Assembly: GCA_030123565.1 (NCBI GenBank)
Contig: CP126122.1
Location: 4,540,800-4,604,799 of the forward strand
Origin: Nitrospira sp.
GTDB taxonomy: Bacteria; Nitrospirota; Nitrospiria; Nitrospirales; Nitrospiraceae
DNA length: 64,000 nucleotides
Reading direction: 5' to 3'
Shown here: piece by piece, positions 53,369-63,076 of the stretch
Layout of the letters: each line of letters begins with the position of its first letter
Numbering within the stretch: position 1 is the first letter of the stretch
Translations under genes and position numbers: made by a program
Notes under the pieces: model-generated
What the model was told of the DNA's origin: nothing
Databases searched by the model: none
What the model saw: the letters and a program-made list of their open reading frames with translations, nothing else

Positions 53369-56300
53369 GTGTATCTGAAGTCATTGGACATGCTCGGCTT
53401 CAAGTCGTTCGCAGAGGCGAAGATTCAATTTCCGAAAGGGATCACGGCCATCGTGGGGCCGAACGGCAGCGGCAAAAGCAACGTCGTGGATTCCATCCTC
53501 TGGGTGCTGGGTGAGCAAAGTACGAAGACGCTTCGGAGCGAGCGCATGGAAGATGTGATCTTCAACGGCACCGAGGTGCGGAAGCCCTTGGGACTGGTGG
53601 AGGTATCGCTCGTCATCGGCGGGCTGGGAGAGTTGCGGTTGGATACGATTTCCGGACTACCGAGCCAACTCAGCGAGTATCAGGAACTGATGATCACTAG
53701 GCGGCTCTACCGCAACGGCGACAGTGAATACCTCATCAACAAGACGCCCTGCCGGCTCAAGGACATTCGAAACGTATTGATCGAAACCAGAGCCGGATCC
53801 AAGGGCCACACCGTCATCGAGCAGGGACGGATCGAGCAGATCCTGCAGGCGTCGCCGCAAGACCGCCGGGAATTGATCGAAGAAACCGCCGGCATCGTTC
53901 GCTACAAGAAACAAAAGAGCGAGGCCCTTCGCAAACTCGAATCCACCCAGCAGAACCTGTTGCGGGTGCGCGACATCGTGGCGGAAGTCAAAAAGCAGCT
54001 GAATTCACTGGAGCGCCAGGCCCGCCAGGCCCGTTCCTACCAAACCTTGCAGCAGGAAGCCCGTGGCTTGGAGATCGAACTCCTGTCCCGCGACTACCGC
54101 ACGATGCGGACGGACCTCGATACCGTGGAGCGGGAAGCGCGAGAGGTGGAATCGCATGAAGCGGAGCAGGCGGCCGAACAGGCCCGTTTGGATTCGGAGC
54201 AGGAGGCCATCAAGCTCCGCATGAACGAGGCGGCGGAGGCGATCGGACTGGTGCGTGAGCGGTTAGCCGTTACGGAACAACGGCAATCGCAGGCATTGAC
54301 GGCGGCGGAGGTCGAGCGGAATCGAGCCGAACTGTTCGAACGGCAACGGGTCCAGGCCGCGCAGGAAATGGACCGGCTGGCGGCGGACCAGGCACAGGCG
54401 CAATCGGAGATCGAAGACCTGCGTGCGATGTTGCTGCAACTGGAAGGGGATATCGTCGAACAGGAGGGGCAGTTCCAGAAGTTGGACGTCGAGGCGAAGT
54501 CCCTGGCCGGCCATCGCGCGGCTGCGACGGCGGAGGAAGAACGGGCGCGAAAAGATGTGTTGAATCTGGCGGTCCTCGTCGCCAATACGGAGCAGAGTCT
54601 CACGCAGGTGACGGCCCGTCAGCAGGAAGCCGGTGAACGGGCGGAGAAGGTCTCGCGCGAGCGGGAGGCCCTGACGGAGCAAATCGCCCTGTTGGATGAA
54701 CAGCGCCACCTCCTCATCGCGCAGCGGGATGAGGCAGGGCAGCGCATCCAGGGTCTCATGGCCGAACGCCGTGCGGTGATCGAGCGCATAGAGGGACTCG
54801 GCGGGCAGATCGCCGGTCTCGATCGCGATATCGTCCGATTTTCGGAAGATGTCGCCGGAGTGGAATCGCGGCTTGGTGCGCTGCAAGGCGTGGTGCGGGA
54901 AGAAATGGGATACGGCAGGGAAGGCGAGGAAGAGGGCACCGCGCTGAAGACCTGCGACGGCGTGCGGGAGGCGCTGGCGGAATGGCTGGTGATTCCTCCC
55001 GGGCTGGATCGCGCCGTCGAGACGATCCTCGGCGATCGGGTGCACGGCTGGTTGGTCGATGGACCGTCGGCCGCCTGTCGCGCCCTGGAATTTTTGAAGG
55101 GGAAGGAACTGGGCCGCGGAGCCTTCATCCCGCAGCCATTGCGATGGACATTCGATGCGGCGGCCGATTCGTCGGCCTCCTGGTGGCAGGCGCTCGCCGG
55201 CCGGCCAGGGGTGGTCGGCCGTGCGATCGACCTGATCCGTGCGGAGGGTGAGTCCTCATCCACGCTGGGGTATTTGTTCGACGGGATCGTGATCGTGGAG
55301 TCCTTGGCCGTGGCCCTGCAATTGTGGGAGGAGCACCAATGGTCCGCCCCGTCCGGTCCGACCTGCGTGACCCTATCAGGTGAAACCTTGGATGCGGCCG
55401 GCGTCATCAGCGGGGGCGGCGGCAACGCCGCCGGCGGGTTGCTTCAGCGCCGCCGGGAAGTGTTGGAATTGGACGCAAGGCGAACCGAGGCGGTTCAGGC
55501 GCTCGAACAGGCTCGATTCGCACGTGACGAAGCCTCTGCCGAGTCGGTGGTGGCGCGCGAAGAGGAGCAGCGCCTCGCCCGGGCCATCCGCGAGGCGGAG
55601 ATGTTGGAGTTGTCGCTGCAAAAGGACGATGACGGTGTGGAACGTCAGCGTGGAGAGTTGCATCGGCGGGTCGATCTGTTGGCTGAAGAACTTCAGCGGA
55701 ACCTTGGCGAGCAGGCGCGGCTGCGGGAGGAACTCCATTCGAGTCAGGCGCAACTGGGACAATGGATGTCTGAAAAGACCGGACAGGAAGCCAGCTTGCT
55801 TCAGGTGAGAGAACGGTTGAGTGCGATCGAGAGTCAGGGCATGGCGGTTCAGCAACGGCTGACCGAGGTCCGATTGTCGCTGGAGGGCATGCGCGGGCGG
55901 CGGGATCACGGCACCAACGATGTCGCACGGTTCACGCAACGACTGGACGCAGCGCGGCAGCGGGCTCTCGACTTGGAGGAACAGGTCGCGGGGTTGGTCC
56001 GGTCCATCGAGCAGAGCCGGGAGGAGCAGGCCAGGCAGGAAGGGCTGTGTCGGGAATTGGGGGCCGAGGCGGACGGCATCAAGGCGGAGTTGGTGTCGGC
56101 GCAGGAACGTCAGGCGCAGGAAATGACCGGGCTGCATGCGGTGGAAGAGTCTCTCACGGCGGTACGTCAGACCCTGTCTGCGTTGCACGACCGGAGGATG
56201 GCGGCGGAGGTGCGTAAGGCGGAGGTGAAGACGCAGCTCTCGGTGATCGAGAGCACGCTCGCCGGAACCTATCAAATCGATCCGGCCACGCTCCTCGCGC

Positions 56301-57049
56301 CGGCGACCGAGGAGCAGGTTGCGACCAACGGAGAGGAACCGCCGGTCCCCGCGTCGATCCTTGAGACCGCTCAGTTGCGGGAGCAGATTCAAAAAATCCG
56401 TGAGCGGTTGGATCGGATGGGCGCGATCAATTTGGCGGCGATCGACGAGCATCGTGAACTGGAGGAGCGCTACCGGTTCCTCACGACACAAGAGCAGGAT
56501 CTGTCCGCCTCCATCGCGTCGCTCAAGGAGATCATCCAGCGGATCAACCGGACGACCAAAGACATGTTCGTGGAGACCTTCAATGAACTGCAGGAAAAAT
56601 TCCGCGAGGTCTTCGCGCAATTTTTCCCCGGCGGCCGCGCCGAGTTGCAATTGATCGAGGCGCCGCCGGAAGAGGGTGCCGAGGACAATGGGGCGCGTGA
56701 GCCGGGCGTGGAGATCGTGGCCCAGCCGCCGGGGAAGCGGCTGAAGAGCATTACGATGTTGTCCGGAGGAGAGAAAACGCTCACCGCGATGGCCCTCTTG
56801 ATCGCCAGCTTCCTGATTCGCCCGACGCCGTTTTGTGTGTTGGACGAAATCGACGCGCCGCTCGACGAAGAAAACATCGGGCGGTTCACGGCGGTCTTGC
56901 GAAGCCTGTCGACCTCGGCCCAGTTCCTGGTCATTACCCACAACAAGCGGACGATGGCGATGGCGGATTCCCTGTTCGGGGTGACGATGGAAGAACCGGG
57001 CGTCTCGACCTTGATTTCAGTCAAGCTCGGCGACCTGCAGCCGGCGTAG
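53369..57049 (+). CDS. smc: Chromosome segregation protein SMC
   Basis: A 1226-residue condensin ATPase. The Walker A motif [11 protein letters not shown] is at 30-40; the ABC signature [15 protein letters not shown] and Walker [17 protein letters not shown] are near the C-terminus. Long coiled coils (about 170-510 and 680-1040) flank a hinge (about 520-670). I chose GTG 53369 (after GGGAGG), which gives the standard N-terminus [15 protein letters not shown]; a frame open back to 52730 crosses ispH. No scpA or scpB lies in the window. Confidence 0.95.
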   Translation: MYLKSLDMLGFKSFAEAKIQFPKGITAIVGPNGSGKSNVVDSILWVLGEQSTKTLRSERMEDVIFNGTEVRKPLGLVEVSLVIGGLGELRLDTISGLPSQLSEYQELMITRRLYRNGDSEYLINKTPCRLKDIRNVLIETRAGSKGHTVIEQGRIEQILQASPQDRRELIEETAGIVRYKKQKSEALRKLESTQQNLLRVRDIVAEVKKQLNSLERQARQARSYQTLQQEARGLEIELLSRDYRTMRTDLDTVEREAREVESHEAEQAAEQARLDSEQEAIKLRMNEAAEAIGLVRERLAVTEQRQSQALTAAEVERNRAELFERQRVQAAQEMDRLAADQAQAQSEIEDLRAMLLQLEGDIVEQEGQFQKLDVEAKSLAGHRAAATAEEERARKDVLNLAVLVANTEQSLTQVTARQQEAGERAEKVSREREALTEQIALLDEQRHLLIAQRDEAGQRIQGLMAERRAVIERIEGLGGQIAGLDRDIVRFSEDVAGVESRLGALQGVVREEMGYGREGEEEGTALKTCDGVREALAEWLVIPPGLDRAVETILGDRVHGWLVDGPSAACRALEFLKGKELGRGAFIPQPLRWTFDAAADSSASWWQALAGRPGVVGRAIDLIRAEGESSSTLGYLFDGIVIVESLAVALQLWEEHQWSAPSGPTCVTLSGETLDAAGVISGGGGNAAGGLLQRRREVLELDARRTEAVQALEQARFARDEASAESVVAREEEQRLARAIREAEMLELSLQKDDDGVERQRGELHRRVDLLAEELQRNLGEQARLREELHSSQAQLGQWMSEKTGQEASLLQVRERLSAIESQGMAVQQRLTEVRLSLEGMRGRRDHGTNDVARFTQRLDAARQRALDLEEQVAGLVRSIEQSREEQARQEGLCRELGAEADGIKAELVSAQERQAQEMTGLHAVEESLTAVRQTLSALHDRRMAAEVRKAEVKTQLSVIESTLAGTYQIDPATLLAPATEEQVATNGEEPPVPASILETAQLREQIQKIRERLDRMGAINLAAIDEHRELEERYRFLTTQEQDLSASIASLKEIIQRINRTTKDMFVETFNELQEKFREVFAQFFPGGRAELQLIEAPPEEGAEDNGAREPGVEIVAQPPGKRLKSITMLSGGEKTLTAMALLIASFLIRPTPFCVLDEIDAPLDEENIGRFTAVLRSLSTSAQFLVITHNKRTMAMADSLFGVTMEEPGVSTLISVKLGDLQPA

Positions 57050-57100
57050 GGCGGCGACGATCCGGAGGCCGTCGGCGGTGCGCCTGCGAGTCTCCGTCCC

Positions 57101-57129
57101 TTGACTGGCTTGGACGAGTTTGTTATATG
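57101..57129 (+). promoter_or_regulatory. Candidate promoter of the shc-hpnG operon
   Basis: TTGACT at 57101-57106, a 17-base spacer and TATATG at 57124-57129, about 55 bases before the shc start. Confidence 0.5.
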
Positions 57130-57185
57130 TTCCCGAAATGGTAAGAACTAGTACTGTGCGGTTTCGTGTGATCGCTGCCTGATTG

Positions 57186-59420
57186 ATGGAACCGTCTCGG
57201 CTATCGATCCTGCCGTCCTTTTCAGATTCACGGCATCACGTTATGCGACTTCTCAAGAACCTGTTCAATCGTCTGTCCGACAGCCTGCTGGTCCAGGTGC
57301 CCAGCCGAATCAGGGCGGCTCGGGAATTCGCCTCTGCACCGGTATTGCGACTCGTCTCCAACAAAAAGGCCCTTCCGGTTTCCGGTGAAAGTGTCGCCAA
57401 GCGCGCGCCGGCCCATTCCACCGGTCAGCTCGAAGCGCTGGAAGAGGCCATCCGGAAAAGTCAGGCCTGGTTTCTGGCGCGACAGGATGCGTCCGAAGGC
57501 TATTGGGTCGCAGAACTGGAAGCCGATACGACCCTGACTTCCGAATACCTGATGTTGCGCCGCTTCATGGATTGTGTGGATCCCGAGCGCGAGCGCAAAG
57601 CGGTTCGTTATTTGAAGTCCGCGCAGCTTCCCGGCGGCGGGTGGCCCATTTATCATGGAGGGCCTGCCGAGATCAGCGCGTCGGTGAAGGCCTATTTCGC
57701 ATTGAAACTCTCCGGCGTCTCTCCGGACGAGCCCTGTATGGTGGCGGCCAGAGAATGCATCCTCAGCAAGGGCGGTGTCGTCGCGGCCAATGTGTTCACG
57801 AAAATTGCCTTGGCGCTCTTCGGCCAGTATGACTGGCGTGGCGTCCCCAGCATGCCGCCGGAAATCATGCTGCTGCCCAAGCGATTCTATTTCAGCATCT
57901 ATGCGATCTCGTACTGGTCGCGCGCGGTGCTGATTCCCCTGTTGATCATTTTCGCGAAGCGACCGTTGTGCCGGATTCCGAAGGAGCAGGGGATCGACGA
58001 GCTCTACACGGAACCGCCCGCGCTGATCGACTACGGCACGGTTCCTCCGTTCAAGAAGGACCGCACCTGGTGTACGGCCAGGAATTTTTTCATTAACCTC
58101 GACGCGCTCCTCAAGATCTATGATCGTTCGCCGGTCGAGTGGGTGCGGCAGAAGGCGCTCAAGTGCGCCGCCGGCTGGATGCTCGACCACATGAAGGGGA
58201 GCGGCGGCCTCGGCGCGATTTATCCCGCGATGGCCAATTCCGTCGTCGCCCTGCATTGCCTTGGGTACAAGAACGACGATCCCCTGGTGGTGAAGGCGAT
58301 GCGGGAGATCGAAGAACTTGAAATACACGACACGGTGCATGAGAACGGCCAATGCGTCGATGCCATGCACCTGCAGCCCTGCCACTCTCCGATTTGGGAC
58401 ACTGCGTTGTTGATCAACGCGCTGTCGGAGGCAGGCATGCCGCAGGACCATCCGGCGCTGCAGAAGGCGGCCGCGTGGTTGTTGTCGAAGCAGACGAAAA
58501 CCGTCGCGGATTGGATCATCTCCTCGCCCGGCGCGGAGCCGGGCGGGTGGTATTTCCAATTCGAAAACGAACTGTATCCCGATGTGGACGATTCGGCGGT
58601 GGTGTTGATGGCGCTGGCGAAGGTTCGGCTTCCCGATGAGGAGCAGCAGCGCGCGGCGATCCGGCGAGGCTGCCGATGGGTCGTCGCCATGCAGGGCTCC
58701 GACGGCGGCTGGGGGGCCTACGACGTCGACAACAATCGGATCGTGTTCAACTACATTCCGTTCGCCGACCATCGAGCCCTGTTGGATCCCAGCACGGCCG
58801 ACCTCGCCGGGCGCTGTCTGGAAATGCTTGCGACGTTGGGCTATGACTGGACCCACCCAGCGGTGGCGTCGGCGCTGGCGTTCTTGAAGAAAGATCAGGA
58901 GCAAGACGGCAGTTGGTATGGTCGGTGGGGGGTGAATTACATTTACGGGACCTGGTCCGTCCTGTCCGGGCTGCGGGCCATCGGAGAAGATATTTCCTCT
59001 CCCTATATCCGCCGCGCAGTCAGTTGGGTGGAGTCCAAACAGAATCCCGACGGCGGGTGGGGTGAATCGTGCCTGTCCTACGGCGACGTTTCGCAGAGCG
59101 GACGAGGCGAGAGCACCCCGTCGCAAACGGCCTGGGCCCTGCTGGCCCTGATGACCGGCGGTGTGACGGACTCCTTCAGCCTGGCGCGGGGCATCCATTA
59201 CCTGATTCGTAATCAGCGGAAGGATGGGTCATGGGAAGAGGTGCGCCATACCGGGACCGGCTTCCCTCGCGTGTTCTATCTCCGTTACCATTGGTACTGT
59301 CAGTACTTCCCCCTCTGGGCCCTGGCCATGTACCGCAATCTCAAAACTCGTGGAACGACGAGGGCCGATGAGTTGCGGCGACAGGCCTATCAAACAGGAC
59401 AGTTCCGGTCGCCACACTGA
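57186..59420 (+). CDS. shc: Squalene-hopene cyclase
   Basis: A 744-residue membrane-associated cyclase that turns squalene into hopene/hopanol. The catalytic acid is in D466-V-D-D469 (LYPDVDDSAVV). QW repeats are present (QLPGGGWPIYHGG, QGSDGGWGAYD, QEQDGSWYGRWGVNYIYGTW, QNPDGGWGESCLSYGD, QRKDGSWEE). The N-terminus is about 60 residues longer than minimal SHC proteins; ATG 57243 is a possible later start. There is no strong ribosome site. hpnG follows. Confidence 0.96.
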   Translation: MEPSRLSILPSFSDSRHHVMRLLKNLFNRLSDSLLVQVPSRIRAAREFASAPVLRLVSNKKALPVSGESVAKRAPAHSTGQLEALEEAIRKSQAWFLARQDASEGYWVAELEADTTLTSEYLMLRRFMDCVDPERERKAVRYLKSAQLPGGGWPIYHGGPAEISASVKAYFALKLSGVSPDEPCMVAARECILSKGGVVAANVFTKIALALFGQYDWRGVPSMPPEIMLLPKRFYFSIYAISYWSRAVLIPLLIIFAKRPLCRIPKEQGIDELYTEPPALIDYGTVPPFKKDRTWCTARNFFINLDALLKIYDRSPVEWVRQKALKCAAGWMLDHMKGSGGLGAIYPAMANSVVALHCLGYKNDDPLVVKAMREIEELEIHDTVHENGQCVDAMHLQPCHSPIWDTALLINALSEAGMPQDHPALQKAAAWLLSKQTKTVADWIISSPGAEPGGWYFQFENELYPDVDDSAVVLMALAKVRLPDEEQQRAAIRRGCRWVVAMQGSDGGWGAYDVDNNRIVFNYIPFADHRALLDPSTADLAGRCLEMLATLGYDWTHPAVASALAFLKKDQEQDGSWYGRWGVNYIYGTWSVLSGLRAIGEDISSPYIRRAVSWVESKQNPDGGWGESCLSYGDVSQSGRGESTPSQTAWALLALMTGGVTDSFSLARGIHYLIRNQRKDGSWEEVRHTGTGFPRVFYLRYHWYCQYFPLWALAMYRNLKTRGTTRADELRRQAYQTGQFRSPH

Positions 59421-59474
59421 CGCCGTGCGTCCTCCCGTTTCAGCTTTCCTTGCCATCCTCCCTCGGGAGCATCC

Positions 59475-60248
59475 GTGACCGCGATCGGAGTATTCGTGGC
59501 GACTCGATGGGAAATGGACGCCGTTCGTCGGGCATTCGCAACGATCGAACGGCGATCGGTGGGGGGAGTCGGCTGTATCGTCGCGCGGGCGGCTCAGGCA
59601 GACTGGTGGATCATTCCGATGGGCGTCGGTCCTGAACGGGCTGCAGCGACCGCGCGGAAGGTGCTCTCGCAGGAACGGTTTGCCTCGGTCTGGTCGACGG
59701 GGTTTGCCTGTGCCCTAGGGCCGGCCGGCATCGGCGAGGTGTTGATCGGCACCCAGGTGACCATGGAAGCAGAGGCAGGTGTGGAGTCTCCGGTCGGCTG
59801 CGCCCCGGCGATCGTGGAATGGACAAGACAGGCCATGGAGCAGCAGCACCGTCCGGTTCAGGTCGGACGGTTCGTTTCGGTTCCTCAGGTACTCTGGCGG
59901 GCGGCGGATAAGCAGGAGATCGCCGGCCGCATCGGAGGCATCGGGCTGGACATGGAGAGTGCGGCGCTGGGGCTGGCGGCAGCGGAACGGCAGATTCCGT
60001 TTGCGATCATCCGGACCGTGTCGGATCTGGTCGATGAAGATCTTCCGCTTGACTTCAATCTGTTTCTCAGGCCATCTGGATGGGCCAAGGGTGTGGCCGC
60101 CTGCCTGGTTCATCCGACGAGCCTGGTCGGACTCAATCGACTGCGGGTTCAAAGTCGTGTCGCCGGGACACAACTCACGGCGTTGTATCGGGTGCTTGCC
60201 GAGTTGGCTGTGCCGGAGGGCGGATCTGACAGGGGCGGAACGTCGTAG
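59475..60248 (+). CDS. hpnG: Hopanoid-associated phosphorylase HpnG
   Basis: A 257-residue nucleoside-phosphorylase-like protein. It has the N-terminal strand AIGVFVATRWEMDAVRRAF, a GVGPERAAATARKVL glycine segment and the late GLDMESAALGLAAAERQIPFAIIRTVSD, the family substrate-binding motif. HpnG releases adenine from adenosylhopane during hopanoid side-chain synthesis. The start is GTG 59475 after GGGAG. It lies 54 bases after shc, which supports the assignment. Confidence 0.88.
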   Translation: MTAIGVFVATRWEMDAVRRAFATIERRSVGGVGCIVARAAQADWWIIPMGVGPERAAATARKVLSQERFASVWSTGFACALGPAGIGEVLIGTQVTMEAEAGVESPVGCAPAIVEWTRQAMEQQHRPVQVGRFVSVPQVLWRAADKQEIAGRIGGIGLDMESAALGLAAAERQIPFAIIRTVSDLVDEDLPLDFNLFLRPSGWAKGVAACLVHPTSLVGLNRLRVQSRVAGTQLTALYRVLAELAVPEGGSDRGGTS

Positions 60249-60288
60249 ATTCCCTCACCCCGGCCGATAGATGAGAGGAGGCGCTAGC

Positions 60289-61056
60289 GTGGAAGGCATT
60301 GCGCGCATCGGACGGTATACGCTCGACCTCACGGAGCAAATGGGGCGAATGATGCTGTTCGTCCTCTCCTCCTTTGCCTGGTTGACCCGCCCGCCCTTCC
60401 GCTTCTACCAGATCGTCAAACAGCTGAATTTTATCGGCTATAAATCCACCTTCGTGGTCGTCCTCACAGCTGTCTTCACGGGGATGGTCTTGGCACTCCA
60501 GGGGTACTATACGCTGCGGAAGTTCGGTTCGGAAGCGGTGCTCGGCTCCGCGGTGGCGCTCAGCATCATTCGGGAGCTGGGGCCGGTCCTGGCGGCGCTG
60601 ATGGTGACGGCCAGGGCTGGGTCCGCCATGACGGCGGAGATCGGCATCATGCGGATCACCGAGCAGATCGATGCCCTGGATACGATGGCGATCAACCCGC
60701 TGCAATACCTGATCGGCCCCAAGCTGGTGGCCAGTCTGATCGCCGTCCCTCTGCTGGTCGCCCTGTTCGATGTGGTGGGGATTTACGGCGGCTATGTCGT
60801 CGGAGTGCAGCTGCTGAACGGCAACGAAGGCGCCTATTGGAGTTCGATCGAATCGGCGGTGGAGTGGAAGGATGTGTACGGCGGCATTCTAAAATCCATC
60901 AGCTTCGGGCTCATTATCAGTTGGATCTGTTGTTATAAGGGGTTTCATACCAAGCACAGCGCGGAGGGGTTGGGCACCGCCACCACCGAGGCGGTCGTGT
61001 TGTCGGCGGTCTTGATCCTGGTGTGGGACTATTTTCTAACGTCGGTATTGCTCTAG
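60289..61056 (+). CDS. mlaE: MlaE-family lipid ABC transporter permease
   Basis: A 255-residue permease from GTG 60289, chosen because GAGGAGG lies 7 bases upstream; an ATG at 60271 would overlap that site. The MlaE signature runs through FTGMVLALQGYYTLRKFGSEAVLGSAVALSIIRELGPVLAALMVTARAGSAMTAEIGIMRITEQIDAL as five or six helices. It forms the inner-membrane core of the Mla phospholipid transport system. It lies 40 bases after hpnG. Confidence 0.93.
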   Translation: MEGIARIGRYTLDLTEQMGRMMLFVLSSFAWLTRPPFRFYQIVKQLNFIGYKSTFVVVLTAVFTGMVLALQGYYTLRKFGSEAVLGSAVALSIIRELGPVLAALMVTARAGSAMTAEIGIMRITEQIDALDTMAINPLQYLIGPKLVASLIAVPLLVALFDVVGIYGGYVVGVQLLNGNEGAYWSSIESAVEWKDVYGGILKSISFGLIISWICCYKGFHTKHSAEGLGTATTEAVVLSAVLILVWDYFLTSVLL

Positions 61057-61058
61057 AG

Positions 61059-61104
61059 CTATCAGCAACCAGCAGCTCCGAGCTGATAGCTGAAAACTGA
61101 TCGC
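61059..61104. repeat. CTGATAGCTGA-type stutter repeat, copy 2
   Basis: AGCTATCAGCAACCAGCAGC followed by GAGCTGATAGCTGAAAACTGAT can fold as an inverted repeat (AGCTATCAG / CTGATAGCT). It shares its words with 18547-18583 and separates mlaE from mlaF. Confidence 0.55.
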
Positions 61105-61125
61105 CGTCATAGTTGGACTGTTTGG

Positions 61126-61887
61126 ATGATTAAACTGGTCGGGGTCGAAAAGACATTGGGCGGCCAACCGGTGTTGCGGGGGGTGGACCTGGCGATTCCC
61201 GCGGGGAAACTCACGACCATCATCGGGCGCAGCGGCGAGGGGAAGAGCGTGCTGCTGAAGCACATCATCGGCCTCATGCAGCCCGATCGCGGCGAAGTCT
61301 GGGTCGACGGGACGGACATCGCCCGCCTCAAGGGGAAGGCGCTCAACGAGGTCCGCAAGAAGTTCGCCATGTTGTTCCAGAGCGCGGCGCTGTTCGATTC
61401 GATGACAGTGTTTGAGAATGTGGCCTTTCCCCTGCGCGAAAAGCTTCGCTTGAAGGGGGACATCGTCACCAGCCGGGTCGAAGAGAAGCTGGCGCAGGTG
61501 GGGTTGGCCGGCATGGGGCACAAATTTCCCGCGGAACTCAGCGGCGGCATGCGCAAGCGGGCCGGCTTGGCTCGCGCCCTGGTGATGGAACCGGAAATCA
61601 TCCTGTTCGATGAGCCGACGACGGGCCTCGATCCCTTGATGGCCAAGTCCATTCACGATCTGATCGTGGCGATGCAGCGGCAGTTCGGCTTTACCGCGGT
61701 CATGGTCAGTCACGAGATCCCGGAGATCTTCGGCATCTCGGATTATGTGGCGATGCTCAAGCATGGGCGGATCGCCGAGATGGCGCCGTCGAGCGAGTTC
61801 GTGAAAACCAAGGACGAAGAGATTCGAGATTTTATTTTTGTCGGAGGCACCGTCACGACGAAAGGTGCGCCGGCCGCATCCCTCTGA
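61126..61887 (+). CDS. mlaF: MlaF-family lipid ABC transporter ATPase
   Basis: A 253-residue ATPase. Walker A is GRSGEGKSVLL (34-44), the signature is LSGGMRKRAGLARAL and Walker B is IILFDEPTTGLDPLMAKSI, followed by the switch His in VSHEIPEIFGISD. It powers lipid transfer with MlaE. It lies 69 bases after mlaE across the stutter repeat; mlaD begins 11 bases after its stop. Confidence 0.95.
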   Translation: MIKLVGVEKTLGGQPVLRGVDLAIPAGKLTTIIGRSGEGKSVLLKHIIGLMQPDRGEVWVDGTDIARLKGKALNEVRKKFAMLFQSAALFDSMTVFENVAFPLREKLRLKGDIVTSRVEEKLAQVGLAGMGHKFPAELSGGMRKRAGLARALVMEPEIILFDEPTTGLDPLMAKSIHDLIVAMQRQFGFTAVMVSHEIPEIFGISDYVAMLKHGRIAEMAPSSEFVKTKDEEIRDFIFVGGTVTTKGAPAASL

Positions 61888-61898
61888 GAGGAGACGAC

Positions 61899-62342
61899 AT
61901 GGAACGTGCAAAGCTGGAGTTGCTGGTGGGCGTCTTCGTACTCGTCGGGGTGGCTTGTCTGGGCTATCTGTCCATCAAGTTGGGGAGGTTGGAAGTGATC
62001 GGAGGAAACAACTACACGGTCGAAGCGGAGTTTACGTCGGCCTCAGGACTCAAGTCCGGCGCCTCGGTGGAAATAGCCGGCGTCGAGGTGGGGCGAGTGC
62101 GGAACATCGGCCTGAACAGCGACCGCGCCCTGGTGACGCTGGCGATTCAGGACGGCGTGAAGTTGTACTCGGATACGATCGCCTCGATCAAGACACGCGG
62201 GATCATCGGCGACAAGTACCTGGCCCTGTCCGTCGGTGGAGGGGGCGATCCGTTAAAGCCGGGGGATAAGATTCGCGATACCGAATCGGGGCTTGATCTA
62301 GAGGAATTGGTCAGCCAGTATGTGCACGGGAAGGTCAATTAA
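61899..62342 (+). CDS. mlaD: MlaD-family MCE protein
   Basis: A 147-residue protein with one N-terminal transmembrane segment (about 7-25) and an MCE domain: NNYTVEAEFTSASGLKSGASVEIAGVEVGRVRNIGL and IKTRGIIGDKYLALSVGGG with the pore-loop region. It forms a periplasmic ring that carries lipid between MlaFE and MlaC. The start is ATG 61899 after GAGAGGAG. It is short but complete for the family. Confidence 0.94.
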   Translation: MERAKLELLVGVFVLVGVACLGYLSIKLGRLEVIGGNNYTVEAEFTSASGLKSGASVEIAGVEVGRVRNIGLNSDRALVTLAIQDGVKLYSDTIASIKTRGIIGDKYLALSVGGGGDPLKPGDKIRDTESGLDLEELVSQYVHGKVN

Positions 62343-62429
62343 CGTGTGCAGAAGATGGGGCGGGGGATGGGGATGAATAACCGAGAGCGGTGGGGACGCT
62401 GGATCACCACTCACAGGAGAGGTGTCGGG

Positions 62430-63044
62430 ATGGATGGAACGCGGTGGACGATCATCGGGGGGATGTTGGCGTTGCAGTTGTTCATGGGGGGGCTGCCCTC
62501 CGCAATGGCAGGACCCGCGACCGACTCGATCAAGAGCACGATCGACGAGGTGCTCAAGATATTGCACGATAAGGAATTGAAGGAGCCGGCCCGCCATGCA
62601 GACCGGCGGCAGAGACTGGAGACGGTGGTCGGGGCGCGATTCGACTATTCTGAAATGTCGCGGCGGTCTTTGGGCGCTCCGTGGAACCAGTTATCCGACA
62701 AAGACAAGCAGGAGTTCGTCGATCTCTTCAGAACCCTGCTGACCAACACCTATGCGGATCGGGTGGAGACCTATTCCGGCGACGGCGTGCAGTATCTCAA
62801 CGAGCGAACCGAGAAGGACTACGCGGAGGTGCGCACCAAGGTCCTATCCGGAAAAACGGAAATCCCAATGGATTACCGGTTGCTGCAGAAGAACAACGAC
62901 TGGCGTGTGTACGACGTGGTGGTCGACGGCGTCAGTCTGGTGAACAACTACCGCGGGCAATTTTCTAAGATCCTCCACACCTCCTCGTATCCCGACCTCG
63001 TCGATCAACTCCGCAAAAAATCCGAAAAGATCAAAGCCCCGTAG
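62430..63044 (+). CDS. mlaC: MlaC-family periplasmic lipid-binding protein
   Basis: A 204-residue protein with a signal peptide (residues 1-27, ending AMAG). The mature part has SIKSTIDEVLKILHD, RFDYSEMSRRSLGAPWNQLSDKDKQEFVDLFRTLLTNTYADRVETY and VYDVVVDGVSLVNNYRGQFSKIL, the MlaC/Ttg2D fold. ATG 62430 is favoured by AGGAGAGG 7 bases upstream; the frame is open to GTG 62346. It shuttles phospholipids across the periplasm. Confidence 0.93.
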   Translation: MDGTRWTIIGGMLALQLFMGGLPSAMAGPATDSIKSTIDEVLKILHDKELKEPARHADRRQRLETVVGARFDYSEMSRRSLGAPWNQLSDKDKQEFVDLFRTLLTNTYADRVETYSGDGVQYLNERTEKDYAEVRTKVLSGKTEIPMDYRLLQKNNDWRVYDVVVDGVSLVNNYRGQFSKILHTSSYPDLVDQLRKKSEKIKAP

Positions 63045-63076
63045 TCCCGGTAGGGACGACCGATTCCGGCAGCGCC

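Noticed and set aside
57228-59198. A 656-codon minus-strand open frame
   Set aside because: Antisense to shc, whose DxDD and QW motifs are intact.
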